From contig NZ_LR134287.1 of the NCBI RefSeq assembly GCF_900636515.1, positions 558,001-622,000 on the forward strand: DNA of 64,000 nucleotides. Reading direction: 5' to 3'. A program made the position numbers and the translations under genes. This DNA comes from Neisseria animalis (lineage in GTDB: Bacteria; Pseudomonadota; Gammaproteobacteria; Burkholderiales; Neisseriaceae). Of the stretch, positions 44,181-53,658 are shown piece by piece (the first letter of the stretch is position 1; the number at the start of each line of letters is the position of its first letter). The notes beneath the pieces are model-generated. The model saw only the letters and a list, made by a program, of their open reading frames with translations. It did not search any database and was not told the origin of the DNA.

Positions 44181-44603
44181 CTATCTGAGCACAAAATGTT
44201 CTGCCAAAATGCGGCAACCGTCGGCCAATAAAGGCAAGCAGCCTATGATGGCAGGAAGCAGCAGGTATTTTATCTGTTTTTCCGCCTTCCACATTTGATC
44301 GGCATTGGTGGCAACAAAATAAATCCACGATGTACCCGCTACCCATACCATCAGCCAAAGCACCCACTCGTTTCCCGCTTCAAATACAACACCGGATAGC
44401 AACCGATACGGTAAAAGAAGAAAAAACTGTATCAGCATCACAGACAAGGCCGTCTGCTTACTGCTGAAGTTAACCGCTTTCCCGTTCTTATAAAGAAAAG
44501 AATCAAGCAATATCCTGATGGCCTGATACCAAACATAATAAAATAAGAGTGCTGCCGGCAAAAGCAGCCATGCCGCATACTCAACCGCGAAAAACGGTGT
44601 CAC
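44181..44603 (-). CDS. Small polytopic membrane protein, unknown
   Basis: A 140-residue protein with four hydrophobic segments (about 8-28, 50-68, 78-98 and 112-128), predicted in the inner membrane. It starts with GTG that overlaps the trpF stop (GTGA), so translation is coupled to trpF. No family recognised. Function unknown; the coupling to trpF may only be positional. Confidence 0.55.
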   Translation of the reverse strand: MTPFFAVEYAAWLLLPAALLFYYVWYQAIRILLDSFLYKNGKAVNFSSKQTALSVMLIQFFLLLPYRLLSGVVFEAGNEWVLWLMVWVAGTSWIYFVATNADQMWKAEKQIKYLLLPAIIGCLPLLADGCRILAEHFVLR

Positions 44604-45211
44604 GAAACCGCCCCGACAAACGCCCTAATCTTCGCATGGTCTTTCACCCCGCCGCGCTCTTCCACGCCGCCGGATACGTCCACCGCCGCTGCGCCGCTGA
44701 TGCGGACAGCTTCGGCGACGTTTTCGGGAGTCAGGCCGCCGGCGAGTATCCACGGCTTGCCTGTGTATTCGCGCAATAAGTTCCAATCAAACTGCAAGCC
44801 CGTGCCGCCGTATTCTTCGGGGTGGTACGCATCGAACAAAATGGCCCGGGCGTGGGGAAAACGCGCCGAGGCCGTCTGAATATCGGCTGCTCCGCGCACG
44901 CGCACGGCTTTGAGATAGGGGCGGTCGAATTGGCGGCAGAAATCATCGTCTTCATCGCCGTGAAACTGAATCACATCAATGGGCACTTGGCGCAAAATCT
45001 TGCGGATGGTGTCCGCCGTTTCGTTGACAAACAAAGCGACTACGCTGATGAAAGGCGGCAGCGCATTCACGACGGCTTGCGCTTGGGCAATGGTTACGGC
45101 GCGTTTGCTTTTGGCGTAAAACACCAAGCCGACTGCATCGGCACCGGCTTGCGCGGCGGCTCGTGCGTCTTCAGGGCGGGTAATGCCGCAGATTTTGGTA
45201 CGGACGGTCAT
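44600..45211 (-). CDS. trpF: Phosphoribosylanthranilate isomerase
   Basis: A 203-residue TIM-barrel enzyme of tryptophan synthesis, converting phosphoribosylanthranilate to CdRP. N-terminal [15 protein letters not shown] with the catalytic Cys, [15 protein letters not shown] near 23, VIQFHGDE near 78, and [13 protein letters not shown] near 157 with the C-terminal VDVSGGVE motif. Full length. A classical uptake core (GCCGTCTGAA) lies inside near 44873. Divergent from pssA; no other trp gene is near, as often in Neisseria. Confidence 0.95.
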   Translation of the reverse strand: MTVRTKICGITRPEDARAAAQAGADAVGLVFYAKSKRAVTIAQAQAVVNALPPFISVVALFVNETADTIRKILRQVPIDVIQFHGDEDDDFCRQFDRPYLKAVRVRGAADIQTASARFPHARAILFDAYHPEEYGGTGLQFDWNLLREYTGKPWILAGGLTPENVAEAVRISGAAAVDVSGGVEERGGVKDHAKIRAFVGAVS

Positions 45212-45440
45212 GTTTTTCCTTTGCTGATGAAAGATGGCAGATGTGGTGTTGTTATTTGCTTGTTTTAAAAAGGATATTCATGAGGTGGTTCGGGCAGGGT
45301 GTTCTTCCTGCCTGTATTTTGCAGACGGCCTTATTATAGGGGAAGAGGGGTGCGGGTGCAGCAGTATTCTTTCCCGTAGGACACAATCGGGTATAATCGT
45401 TGTTGAATGCTGCCTTTGTGCGGCGATTTTAGGAAAAGTT

Positions 45441-46193
45441 ATGAACCCTGAAAACCCGAATCCGCTTCCGCCGCGCGCATCGTTGCGGCAGAACAGTATT
45501 TATCTGCTGCCTAATTCGTTTACGATTGCGGCATTATTTTCAGCTTTCTACGCCATTACCCAATCTATGCACGGCAAATATGAAGTGGCGGCGATTGCGG
45601 TGTTTATTTCCATGCTGCTGGACGGCATGGACGGCCGCGTGGCGCGCTGGACCAACAGCCAAAGCGCTTTCGGCGAGCAGCTCGACAGCTTGGCGGATAT
45701 GGTCAGTTTCGGCGTTGCTCCTGCGCTGATTGCTTATAAATGGCAGCTTTGGCAGTTTGGGCAGGTCGGTTATTCGGTGGCTTTTATTTATTGTGCGTGT
45801 GCCGCGTTGCGTTTGGCGTTGTTCAATACTTTAATCGGTAAGGTGGACAAACGCTGGTTTATCGGCATTCCCAGCCCGACGGCGGCGGCGTTGATTGTCG
45901 GGCTGATTTGGGTAAACCACAGCGTCGAGCGTTTTCCCGCGGTGGAATGGTGGGCTTTGGGCATTACGTTGTTTGCCGGTATTTCGATGATTGTGCAGAT
46001 TCCGTTTTGGAGTTTTAAAGAAATCAATATCCGCCGCAAAGTGCCGTTTATGGGCATGGTCGGGGCGGTGCTGGTGCTGCTGTTGGTCACTTGGGAACCT
46101 TCGCTGGTGCTGTTTCTGTTTTTCTTCGGTTACAGCCTGTCGGGTTATGTGATGGCGTTGCGCCGTCTGCTGGGCAAACGCAAGGCCGTCTGA
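45441..46193 (+). CDS. pssA: CDP-diacylglycerol-serine O-phosphatidyltransferase
   Basis: A 250-residue integral membrane enzyme making phosphatidylserine. The CDP-alcohol phosphotransferase motif is complete: LDGMDGRVARWTNSQSAFGE and DSLADMVSFG (about residues 60-90). About eight membrane segments. I use ATG 45441 (MNPENPNPLPP) with AGGAAAA upstream; the longer frame starts in non-coding sequence. The stop codon TGA is part of a classical uptake sequence AGGCCGTCTGAA (46183-46194). Four bases separate it from the next gene. Confidence 0.94.
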   Translation: MNPENPNPLPPRASLRQNSIYLLPNSFTIAALFSAFYAITQSMHGKYEVAAIAVFISMLLDGMDGRVARWTNSQSAFGEQLDSLADMVSFGVAPALIAYKWQLWQFGQVGYSVAFIYCACAALRLALFNTLIGKVDKRWFIGIPSPTAAALIVGLIWVNHSVERFPAVEWWALGITLFAGISMIVQIPFWSFKEINIRRKVPFMGMVGAVLVLLLVTWEPSLVLFLFFFGYSLSGYVMALRRLLGKRKAV

Positions 46194-46196
46194 AAA

Positions 46197-47006
46197 ATGT
46201 GGCAATGGGATATCGTGCCGGTTATGCTGGCGGTCGGTGCGCTGTCGGGGCTGACGGCAGGATTGTTCGGGGTCGGCGGCGGTTTGGTTTTGGTACCGGC
46301 CATGTTGTGGATTTTCCAGCTTCAGGGTTGGGAAGGGGCACACAGCCAGCACGTTGCCATCGGTACGGCGTTTGCGGTCATGGTGTGTACGACCTTGTCC
46401 GGCGTTTGGGCGCAGCATAAAAGGCAGGCGGTAGACTGGAAAACGGTAGGGCTGATGGTGCCGGGCATGGTGTGCGGGACGCTGGCGGGTTCGATGGTGG
46501 CGAAATATCTGCCGAATGATGTTTTGCAGGTGTTTTTTATCGTGTTTGCCGTTGCGATGGCGGTTAAGGTGTTGGCGGATGTCAAACCCAAACCTTCGCG
46601 CAGTTTGCCGAACAAAGCGGCTTTGGCGGGAATCGGCGGTGTGTTCGGCATGGTTTCCAGTTGGGTCGGTATCGGCGGCGGTTCGCTTTCCGTACCGTTT
46701 TTATTGTATTGCAATGTGCCGGTACACCGCGCGGTTGGTACATCTTCGGGCTTGGCATGGCCGATTGCGCTGGCGGGGGCTTTGGGCTATCTGGTTGCGG
46801 GTTGGTATGTGGAAGGATTGCCCGACGGGACTTTGGGTTTTTGGTATCTTCCGGCGGTGGCGATTTTGGGCGCGACAACGGTATTGTTTGCGCCTGTCGG
46901 GGTCAAATTGGCGCACCGTTTGCCGGACAAGCGTTTGAAACAGGCGTTCGGTTGCCTGCTGCTGTTTATCGCGCTGCGGATGTTATGGCGTATGTGGACG
47001 GAATAA
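46197..47006 (+). CDS. TauE/SafE-family sulfite/anion exporter-like permease
   Basis: A 269-residue protein with about eight membrane segments in two repeats. Each half has the glycine-rich family motif: GLTAGLFGVGGGLVLVPAM near 20 and MVSSWVGIGGGSLSVPF near 155. Members move organosulfur compounds or other anions out of, or into, the cell; the substrate here is unknown. Start ATG 46197 lies two bases beyond the uptake sequence ending pssA, so it is probably co-transcribed with pssA. Confidence 0.88.
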   Translation: MWQWDIVPVMLAVGALSGLTAGLFGVGGGLVLVPAMLWIFQLQGWEGAHSQHVAIGTAFAVMVCTTLSGVWAQHKRQAVDWKTVGLMVPGMVCGTLAGSMVAKYLPNDVLQVFFIVFAVAMAVKVLADVKPKPSRSLPNKAALAGIGGVFGMVSSWVGIGGGSLSVPFLLYCNVPVHRAVGTSSGLAWPIALAGALGYLVAGWYVEGLPDGTLGFWYLPAVAILGATTVLFAPVGVKLAHRLPDKRLKQAFGCLLLFIALRMLWRMWTE

Positions 47007-47021
47007 ACGCGGATATTTGGG

Positions 47022-47082
47022 AAAAGGCCGTCTGTAAAATGCGTTGGCAATAGAGTTTGCTGCATTTTACAGACGGCCTTTT
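47022..47082. terminator. Uptake-sequence hairpin between TauE-like gene and eda
   Basis: AAAAGGCCGTCTGTAAAATGC and GCATTTTACAGACGGCC arms; a GTAAA variant on both sides. Between convergent genes. Confidence 0.75.
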
Positions 47083-47109
47083 GATGTTTGAGCCGGTGGT
47101 TTCGATGAA

Positions 47110-47748
47110 TCAGGCGTTGGTTTTTAACGCTGCGGCTTCACGGGCGAGACGGGTGATGGTATCCCAATCTTTGTTTTGCACGGCGGTTTTCGGGGTCAGC
47201 CACGAGCCGCCTACACACAAAACATTCGGCAGGGCGAGGTATTCGGGCGCGGATTCGAGCGTAATGCCGCCGGTGGGGCAGAAACGGACATCGGCATAAG
47301 GGCCGTAGAGGGCTTTGAGCATGGCTTTGCCGCCGACTACTTCTGCAGGGAAGAGCTTGAGGGTGTCGATGCCGTGTTCCAAAGCCAGCTGTACTTCGCC
47401 CGGGGTGGCAACGCCGGGAATCAGAGGAATGCCGCTGTTGTGGCTGGCTTTGGCCAGAGATTCGTGCAAGCCGGGGCTGATGGCAAATACCGCGCCTGCA
47501 TCTTCGACTGCTTTGAGCTGTTCGGAATTGGTTACAGTACCTGCGCCAACAATGGCTTGCGGTACTTCTTTGGCAATCAGGCGGATGGCTTCGACGGCAA
47601 CCGGAGTACGCAGGGTGATTTCCAAGGTGGGAATGCCGCCTGCTACCAAGGCGTGTGCCAAATCGACGGCGGTGTGCAAATCGTCAACCGCCATAACGGG
47701 AACGACTGCACCTGCGCTCAGGATTTCGCGTGGAGTGAGTTGGGACAT
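47110..47748 (-). CDS. eda: 2-keto-3-deoxy-6-phosphogluconate aldolase
   Basis: A 212-residue class I aldolase splitting KDPG into pyruvate and glyceraldehyde 3-phosphate, the last Entner-Doudoroff step. The Schiff-base Lys is in TLKLFPAEVVGG near 133, the catalytic Glu in TLEITLRTPVAVEAIR near 43-46, and GAGTVTNSEQLK near 68. Full length. Downstream of edd on the same strand, 100 bp apart with an uptake-sequence pair between. Confidence 0.96.
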   Translation of the reverse strand: MSQLTPREILSAGAVVPVMAVDDLHTAVDLAHALVAGGIPTLEITLRTPVAVEAIRLIAKEVPQAIVGAGTVTNSEQLKAVEDAGAVFAISPGLHESLAKASHNSGIPLIPGVATPGEVQLALEHGIDTLKLFPAEVVGGKAMLKALYGPYADVRFCPTGGITLESAPEYLALPNVLCVGGSWLTPKTAVQNKDWDTITRLAREAAALKTNA

Positions 47749-47776
47749 ATTCAGTCTCCTTAATCAAATCATTGGA

Positions 47777-47818
47777 TTTGCAGACGGCATAAAAGAGGAT
47801 AAAGGCCGTCTGCAAAAT
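47777..47818 (-). terminator. Uptake-sequence hairpin between edd and eda
   Basis: ATTTGCAGACGGCAT and AGGCCGTCTGCAAAAT; imperfect symmetry, may give only partial termination between edd and eda. Confidence 0.45.
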
Positions 47819-47848
47819 AATGCAATATGCCGTGTGATGGATACGGTA

Positions 47849-49684
47849 TCAGGCAAACTCGCCGCCGAAGCTCATCGCGCCGGTTTCTGCGCTGCTGGCC
47901 AGAGCGCGGAAGTTGGCGAACAGTTCGCGGCCGCAACCTTGCCGGTTGGCGTTTAAATCGGCGGTTTCGGTTTCGCGGGCGTTCCATTCGTTTTCGCTGA
48001 CCAAAACATTTAATTCGCCGGTTACGGAATCGAAACGGATTAAGTCGCCGGTGCGGATTTTGCCGATGCCGCCGCCCATCAGTGCTTCGGGCGTAATGTG
48101 GATGGCGGCAGGCACTTTGCCCGATGCGCCGGACATTCGGCCGTCGGTAAGGAGGGCGACTTTGAAGCCGCGGTCTTGCAAAATACCCAAAGGCGGCGTG
48201 AGCTTGTGCAATTCGGGCATACCGTTGGCGCGGGGGCCTTGGTAACGAACCACGCAGACAAAATCACGCTCGAGTTCTCCACGCTCGAATGCTTCCAATA
48301 CTTCGCGCTGGTCGTTGAACACGATGGCGGGCGCTTCGATGATGCGGCAGCCTTCACGAATGGCGGAAACTTTGATGACCCCGCGGCCGATATTGCCTTT
48401 CATCAGGCGCAGACCGCCGTCGGGTGAAAACGGATTATCGGCTTTACGCAGGATTTCTTCATTGCCGCTTTCTTGAGGCACGTCGCGCCATTCGAGTTTG
48501 CCGTCAATCAAGAACGGTTCTTTGGTGTAGTGGCGCATACCGCGACCGACTACCGTGTCCACATCGTCATGCAGCAGGCCGGCATCCAGCAGCTCGCGGA
48601 TAACGAAAGGCAGACCGCCGGCAGCGGCAAAGTGGTTGACATCGGCTTTGCCGTTCGGATAAACGCGGATCAAGAGCGGAATAATGGAAGAGATTTCGTC
48701 AAAATCGTTCCAATTCAAAATCACGCCGGCTGCACGCGCCATGGCGACCAAGTGCATGGTGTGGTTGGTCGAGCCGCCGGTGGCCATTAAGCCTATCAGT
48801 GCGTTGATAAATGATTTTTCCGTCAGCATTTCGCCGAAAGGTTTTGCCGTGCCGTTGCGGATACCTTGTGCCAGATGTGCAGCACCGTAGCGGGTAAGGG
48901 CTTCGCGCATTTCGGTGTAAGGGTGGACGAAGGCGGCGGCCGGCAGGTGTACGCCCATCAGCTCCATCATCATTTGGTTGGAATTGGCCGTTCCGTAAAA
49001 GGTACAGGTGCCGGGGCTGTGGTATGAACCCATTTCGCTTTCCAGCAAGGCCTCTCTGCCGACTTTGCCTTCCGCAAATAATTGGCGGGTACGGGCTTTT
49101 TCTTTATTGCCGATGCCGCTGGACATCGGGCCGGCCGGCAGGAACAAGCCGGGAATGTGGCCGAACGACAATGCACCGATCATCAGGCCGGGAACGATTT
49201 TGTCGCACACACCCATATAGAGACTGCCGTCGAACATTTGGTGCGACATGGCGATTGCGGTGCTCATGGCGATGACATCGCGGGAAAACAGCGACAGCTC
49301 CATGCCGGCATAGCCTTGGGTAATGCCGTCGCACATGGCGGGTGCGCCGCCGGCAACCTGTGCGGTTGCTCCGTATTTCTGCGCTTCGTCTTTAATCCAA
49401 TCGGGGAAATCTTTAAACGGCTGGTGTGCGGAAACCATGTCGTTGTAGGTGGTAACGATGCCTAAGTTCGGTACGGTTTCCTGCAACATTTCGATTTTGA
49501 TGGATTTGGGCATGGAAGCATAACCGTGCGCCAAATTGCTGCAACCGAGTTGGCTGCGTTCCAGATGGCCTTGCTGTTTGGCATTGCGGATTTTGGCGAG
49601 GTATTTTTCGCGGGTAGGGCGGCTGCGCTCGATAATACGTTGAGTTATCTCGGCTAATTTCGGGTGGAGTGGGGTGGTGCTCAT
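47849..49684 (-). CDS. edd: 6-phosphogluconate dehydratase
   Basis: A 611-residue 4Fe-4S dehydratase of the IlvD/Edd family that forms KDPG from 6-phosphogluconate. [20 protein letters not shown] near 156 and [19 protein letters not shown] near 246 hold cluster cysteines; [10 protein letters not shown] near 55 and [20 protein letters not shown] near 505 are further hallmarks. Start ATG 49684 (MSTTPLHPK) with GAAAGGCGA upstream. Divergent from zwf; HexR-like sites lie in the space between. eda follows. Confidence 0.96.
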   Translation of the reverse strand: MSTTPLHPKLAEITQRIIERSRPTREKYLAKIRNAKQQGHLERSQLGCSNLAHGYASMPKSIKIEMLQETVPNLGIVTTYNDMVSAHQPFKDFPDWIKDEAQKYGATAQVAGGAPAMCDGITQGYAGMELSLFSRDVIAMSTAIAMSHQMFDGSLYMGVCDKIVPGLMIGALSFGHIPGLFLPAGPMSSGIGNKEKARTRQLFAEGKVGREALLESEMGSYHSPGTCTFYGTANSNQMMMELMGVHLPAAAFVHPYTEMREALTRYGAAHLAQGIRNGTAKPFGEMLTEKSFINALIGLMATGGSTNHTMHLVAMARAAGVILNWNDFDEISSIIPLLIRVYPNGKADVNHFAAAGGLPFVIRELLDAGLLHDDVDTVVGRGMRHYTKEPFLIDGKLEWRDVPQESGNEEILRKADNPFSPDGGLRLMKGNIGRGVIKVSAIREGCRIIEAPAIVFNDQREVLEAFERGELERDFVCVVRYQGPRANGMPELHKLTPPLGILQDRGFKVALLTDGRMSGASGKVPAAIHITPEALMGGGIGKIRTGDLIRFDSVTGELNVLVSENEWNARETETADLNANRQGCGRELFANFRALASSAETGAMSFGGEFA

Positions 49685-49840
49685 GGTTCGGTCGCCTTTC
49701 AATGGGGAGGTCAACGGAAAATTTGCGGTTGCGGCCTGCTTCATGCCGTCTGCAAAACGGTGTGGCGGTTGTGAGATAGGGGTATGCGGCAGATTTTTTA
49801 TTCTGCCGGACGTTATGTCGGGATATTATAATACAAATAT

Positions 49841-49855
49841 TGTAGTTTTGTTACA
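49841..49855. promoter_or_regulatory. HexR-like operator upstream of edd
   Basis: TGTAGTTTTGTTACA differs from the published HexR consensus TGTARTWWWATTACA at one position. It is 157 bp before the edd start. Confidence 0.55.
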
Positions 49856-49984
49856 GTAATATGATTGCCGTTGAAATTTGATTTAATCCGAAACGGAAAA
49901 AATGCAGACGGCAAGGCAGAGAAATTTTTTAAACTTAAGTCAAATAAATTCTGCAAAACAGGATAGACAAACCGTGTAGCCCTG

Positions 49985-49999
49985 TGTAGTATTACTACT
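49985..49999. promoter_or_regulatory. HexR-like operator upstream of zwf
   Basis: TGTAGTATTACTACT has a palindromic centre GTAGTATTACTAC and two mismatches to the HexR consensus. About 155 bp before the zwf start. Confidence 0.45.
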
Positions 50000-50152
50000 C
50001 GTTTACCGGCAGGTCTGCATGGTTGCCCGATTGTTTGCGCTTCGAGCTTATTGAGTGTGAATATAGATGATTTTATTGGATTTTAAAAGCAAATCGGGCT
50101 GGAGAAGAATATTATAAAGGGCGCAAGCCTTTCCTTGATGAAAGATGAAACA

Positions 50153-51598
50153 ATGAATACTCAAACCAATTTCGACATGGTGCTGTTTGGCGCGACCGGC
50201 GATTTGGCGATGCGTAAGCTGTTGCCTTGTCTGTATCAGGCGCATGTTGCGGGTTTGCTGCATCCTGAAGGCAGGATTTTGGGTGTGAGTCGCAGCGAGT
50301 TGGATGGTGCGGGTTTTTTGGCGAAGGTGGAGAGTAATGCCAAAATCCATATCAAACAGAATTTTTCAGACAGCCAATGGGCATCTTTCATCAAGCGTAT
50401 CGATTATCTGACTGTTGATGTTACCCGTGCCGAGCATTTTGAAGCGTTGGGAGAAAAGGTTAAAGCGCGCAGGCAAACGGAAAATGTCGTGGTGTATCTT
50501 TCTACCGCTCCCAAGTTCTTCGCACAAGCCTGTGAAAATCTGGCCAAAGTCGGTTTGAATGCCGATAATGTGCGGGTGGTTTTGGAAAAACCGCTGGGTA
50601 CGGATTTGCAGTCTTCGCAACAAATCAATACCGATGTGGCGAAATACTTTAAAGAAGAACAAATTTACCGCATCGACCACTATCTCGGCAAAGAAAGCCT
50701 GCAAAACCTGCTGGCGTTGCGTTTTGCCAACATTATGTTCGAGCCGTTGTGGAACAACAAATACATTGCCAGCGTGCAGCTTACCATTGCCGAGCAGTTG
50801 GGCGTGGAGGAGCGCGGCGAGTTTTACGATATTACCGGCGCATTGCGCGATATGGTTCAGAACCATTTGATGCAGATGCTGTGTATGACGGCAATGGAAC
50901 GTCCGGCCAGCTTGGACGCCGATGCCGTGCGCGATGAAAAGGTTAAGGTCATCAAATCGCTGAAACCGCTGACGGTGGAATCGGTTAATGAAAATGTCAT
51001 TCGCGGGCAATATACTGCGGCGGAAGGCATGAACGGCTATTTGCAGGAAACGGACGTACCTGCCGGCAGCTTTACCGAAACGTATGTCGCCATCAAAGCC
51101 GAAATCGAAAACGAACGGTGGGCAGGCGTGCCGTTTTATCTGCGTACCGGCAAGCGTATGGCAGGTAAAGTGGCAGAAATCGTGTTGAATTTCCGCGATT
51201 TGGACAGCCATATCTTCGACGGCAGCCAAACAGCCCCCAACCGCTTGGTGATTGAATTACAGCCGTCCGAAAGCGTACGTCTTTATACGCAGGTGAAAAC
51301 GCCGGGGGCAGGCAATAATGTCGAGCCGACTGCCTTGAGCGTGGACATGGGCAAGGAAATCCCGGGCCGCCGTCAAGAAGCATACGAGCGTTTGCTGCTG
51401 GACGTTATCAACGGCAAGCTGGCGTTGTTCAACCGCCGCGATGAGCTGGAAGCCGCTTGGGAATATGTGATGCCGATTTTGGAAAACTGGGCGGAAAATA
51501 CCCAAGCACCGCATGGCTATCCGGCGCATTCATGGGGACCGGAAGCCGCCCGCGAGCTGTTGGCACGCGATGGCAACCGATGGCATGAAGAGCAGTAA
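50153..51598 (+). CDS. zwf: Glucose-6-phosphate 1-dehydrogenase
   Basis: A 481-residue NAD(P)-dependent enzyme opening both Entner-Doudoroff and pentose phosphate pathways. Nucleotide fold LFGATGDLAMRKLLP near 12-26, active-site RIDHYLGKE near 175-183, and EKPLGTDL near 145. Start ATG 50153 (MNTQTNFDM) is the conserved one; an in-frame ATG at 50135 is weaker. First of zwf-pgl-glk-hexR-pgi. Confidence 0.97.
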   Translation: MNTQTNFDMVLFGATGDLAMRKLLPCLYQAHVAGLLHPEGRILGVSRSELDGAGFLAKVESNAKIHIKQNFSDSQWASFIKRIDYLTVDVTRAEHFEALGEKVKARRQTENVVVYLSTAPKFFAQACENLAKVGLNADNVRVVLEKPLGTDLQSSQQINTDVAKYFKEEQIYRIDHYLGKESLQNLLALRFANIMFEPLWNNKYIASVQLTIAEQLGVEERGEFYDITGALRDMVQNHLMQMLCMTAMERPASLDADAVRDEKVKVIKSLKPLTVESVNENVIRGQYTAAEGMNGYLQETDVPAGSFTETYVAIKAEIENERWAGVPFYLRTGKRMAGKVAEIVLNFRDLDSHIFDGSQTAPNRLVIELQPSESVRLYTQVKTPGAGNNVEPTALSVDMGKEIPGRRQEAYERLLLDVINGKLALFNRRDELEAAWEYVMPILENWAENTQAPHGYPAHSWGPEAARELLARDGNRWHEEQ

Positions 51599-51652
51599 TA
51601 TCCGGCAATAATATTGGAATGTGCAGCAGAAACGGTTGCGGCAGCTAAGCTG

Positions 51653-51691
51653 ATTTTGCAGACGGCCTTTGTGATGGCCGTCTGCAAAATG
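51653..51691 (+). terminator. Uptake-sequence hairpin between zwf and pgl
   Basis: ATTTTGCAGACGGCC and GGCCGTCTGCAAAAT with a 9-base loop; no T-run after, so read-through is likely. The rest of 51599-51852 has one further reversed core near 51732 and a GCCGTCTGG variant near 51830. Confidence 0.5.
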
Positions 51692-51852
51692 CGGAAATTT
51701 CTCCGGCGTTTTGCAAAGTGAGCAATATCCGGCAGACGGCATAAGGGTTGTTTCCCACGTTTCTCTGCAAACCGAAATCCGCTGCTTATGCGGTGCGGAG
51801 ATTTTCAGACAGTATAAGCGGTTTGAATGCCGTCTGGAAAAAAGAAAGGAAC

Positions 51853-52551
51853 ATGATGTTTACTTGGTACGAATATGAAAACGCCGCTGCTGCCGCACAA
51901 TTCTTGGCAGACAGCGTAGCCGGAGCGCTGCAACAGGCTTTGGCAGAAAAAGGCGAGGCGGTGCTGGCGGTGTCCGGTGGCCGTTCGCCTATTGCTTTTT
52001 TTGAAGCCTTGTCGCAAAAGGATTTGGACTGGAGCAAAGTCCGTATCGGTTTGGTGGACGAGCGTATCGTGCCGACTGGTCATGCCGACAGCAATACCGG
52101 CTTGGTACGCGAGTATCTGCTGAAAAATAAGGCAGCGGCCGCAACGTGGATGCCCATGGTAGAAGACGGAAAAACTGAAACCGAATTACAGCCCGATGAA
52201 GTGGTTGGCTTTGCCTTGAAACATTACAAACAGCCCGATGTGCTGGTGTTGGGCATGGGGGGCGACGGGCATACGGCTTCGCTGTTCCCGCAAGCGCCGC
52301 AATTACAGACGGCAATCGATTTGGCGGAATGCCCCGCATTGGTACATACCACGCCTGTTACCGCTCCGCATGAGCGCGTGAGCATGAGTTTGGGGGCGAT
52401 TGTCGGTACGCCGCATATTTACTTGGCCATTCAGGGCGAAGAAAAAAAAGCAGTATTCGATCGGGCTGCCGAACACGCTTCAACGGTTTATCCCATCAGC
52501 CTGATTTTGCATCATGAAGGAGCGGACTGCCATGTCTTCTATGCACACTGA
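51853..52551 (+). CDS. pgl: 6-phosphogluconolactonase
   Basis: A 232-residue DevB-type lactonase hydrolysing 6-phosphogluconolactone. [16 protein letters not shown] near 38, [23 protein letters not shown] near 68-90 and [21 protein letters not shown] near 133 are diagnostic. The first of two consecutive ATGs (51853) follows AAAGGA. Its last 20 bases overlap glk. Confidence 0.95.
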   Translation: MMFTWYEYENAAAAAQFLADSVAGALQQALAEKGEAVLAVSGGRSPIAFFEALSQKDLDWSKVRIGLVDERIVPTGHADSNTGLVREYLLKNKAAAATWMPMVEDGKTETELQPDEVVGFALKHYKQPDVLVLGMGGDGHTASLFPQAPQLQTAIDLAECPALVHTTPVTAPHERVSMSLGAIVGTPHIYLAIQGEEKKAVFDRAAEHASTVYPISLILHHEGADCHVFYAH

Positions 52552-53596
52552 TAATCCGCAGACGGCAAATGCATGGCCGCGTTTGGTGGCCGACATCGGC
52601 GGTACCAACGCCCGCTTTGCTTTGGAAACCGCACCGCAGCAAATCGAGCAGGCGGAAGTGTTGCCGTGTAATGATTACGATACCGTTGTGGACGCGATTC
52701 GCGAATATTTGAAACGTGTCGGCAATCCGAAAATCGCCCATGCGGGTATCGCCATCGCCAACCCGATTTTGGGCGATTGGGTGCAAATGACCAATCACCA
52801 TTGGGCGTTTTCCATTGAAACCACACGGCAGGCTTTGGGTTTTGAAACGCTGGTGTTCCTTAATGACTTTACCGCTCAGGCCTTGGCAATTACCTGCACC
52901 GCCGAAAAAGATTTGGTACAAATCGGCGGTACCGAGCCGAAAGAAAACGCACCCAAAGCAGTCATCGGTCCGGGTACGGGTTTGGGCGTGAGCGGATTGA
53001 TTCCGAGCAATGCGGGCTGGGTGGCATTGGCGGGCGAAGGCGGGCACGTCAGCTTTCCGCCGTTTGACGATGCGGAAGTGCTGATTTGGCAGTATGCCAA
53101 GCAGAAATTCGGTCATGTGTCTGCCGAACGCTTTTTGAGCGGCGCAGGTTTGTCGCTGATTTACGAAGCATTGGCTGCTAAAGAGGGCGTGACGCCGGCA
53201 ACGCTGACTCCCGCACAAATCAGCGAAAGCGCATTGGGCGGTTCGTCGCCTTTATGCCGTCTGACTTTGGATATTTTCTGTGCCATGTTGGGTACGGTTG
53301 CTTCCAATCTGGCGCTGACTTTGGGCGCAAGCGGCGGCGTGTATTTGTGTGGCGGCATTATTCCGCGTTTTATCGATTACTTCAAACAATCGCCATTCCG
53401 CAGCCGTTTTGAAAACAAAGGCCGTTTCGATGCCTATCTTGCTGCCATTCCGGTGTATGTGGTGTTGAGTGAATTTCCGGGGCTGACCGGTGCGGCGGTG
53501 GCTTTGGAAAACCACTTGCAGAATCATGCACCTTCCCGTTTTGCAGACGGCATGTCTGCGGATTTTGGGAAAACAGCTCAGGATAAAACGGAATAA
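52532..53596 (+). CDS. glk: Glucokinase
   Basis: A 354-residue ATP-dependent ROK-unrelated glucokinase of the bacterial Glk family. [15 protein letters not shown] near 24, [11 protein letters not shown] near 115, [11 protein letters not shown] near 152 and EGGHVSF near 173 (the sugar-binding Glu-His region). About 30 residues longer than E. coli Glk; much of the excess is a C-terminal tail encoded across a GCCGTCTGCAAA uptake sequence read in reverse (53540-53553). Start ATG 52532 has GGAG upstream and overlaps pgl by 20 bases. Feeds glucose 6-phosphate to Zwf or Pgi. Confidence 0.95.
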   Translation: MSSMHTDNPQTANAWPRLVADIGGTNARFALETAPQQIEQAEVLPCNDYDTVVDAIREYLKRVGNPKIAHAGIAIANPILGDWVQMTNHHWAFSIETTRQALGFETLVFLNDFTAQALAITCTAEKDLVQIGGTEPKENAPKAVIGPGTGLGVSGLIPSNAGWVALAGEGGHVSFPPFDDAEVLIWQYAKQKFGHVSAERFLSGAGLSLIYEALAAKEGVTPATLTPAQISESALGGSSPLCRLTLDIFCAMLGTVASNLALTLGASGGVYLCGGIIPRFIDYFKQSPFRSRFENKGRFDAYLAAIPVYVVLSEFPGLTGAAVALENHLQNHAPSRFADGMSADFGKTAQDKTE

Positions 53597-53610
53597 ACAG
53601 CATTCCTAAA

Positions 53611-53634
53611 CGGCAGTATGAGGCAATACTGCCG
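53611..53634. other. Small inverted repeat between glk and hexR
   Basis: CGGCAGTAT / ATACTGCCG with 7-base spacer (GAGGCA region). Not an uptake sequence and with no T-run. Could be an RNA hairpin affecting expression of hexR. Confidence 0.4.
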
Positions 53635-53658
53635 TAAATATATGGAAAGGTAAGAAAA

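Larger units (their letters stand above)
49685..50152. other. Divergent control region edd/zwf
   Basis: 468 bp. Besides two HexR-like sites it has an uptake core near 49744, a reversed one near 49903 and AT-rich stretches able to hold promoters for both sides. No gene supported. Confidence 0.6.
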
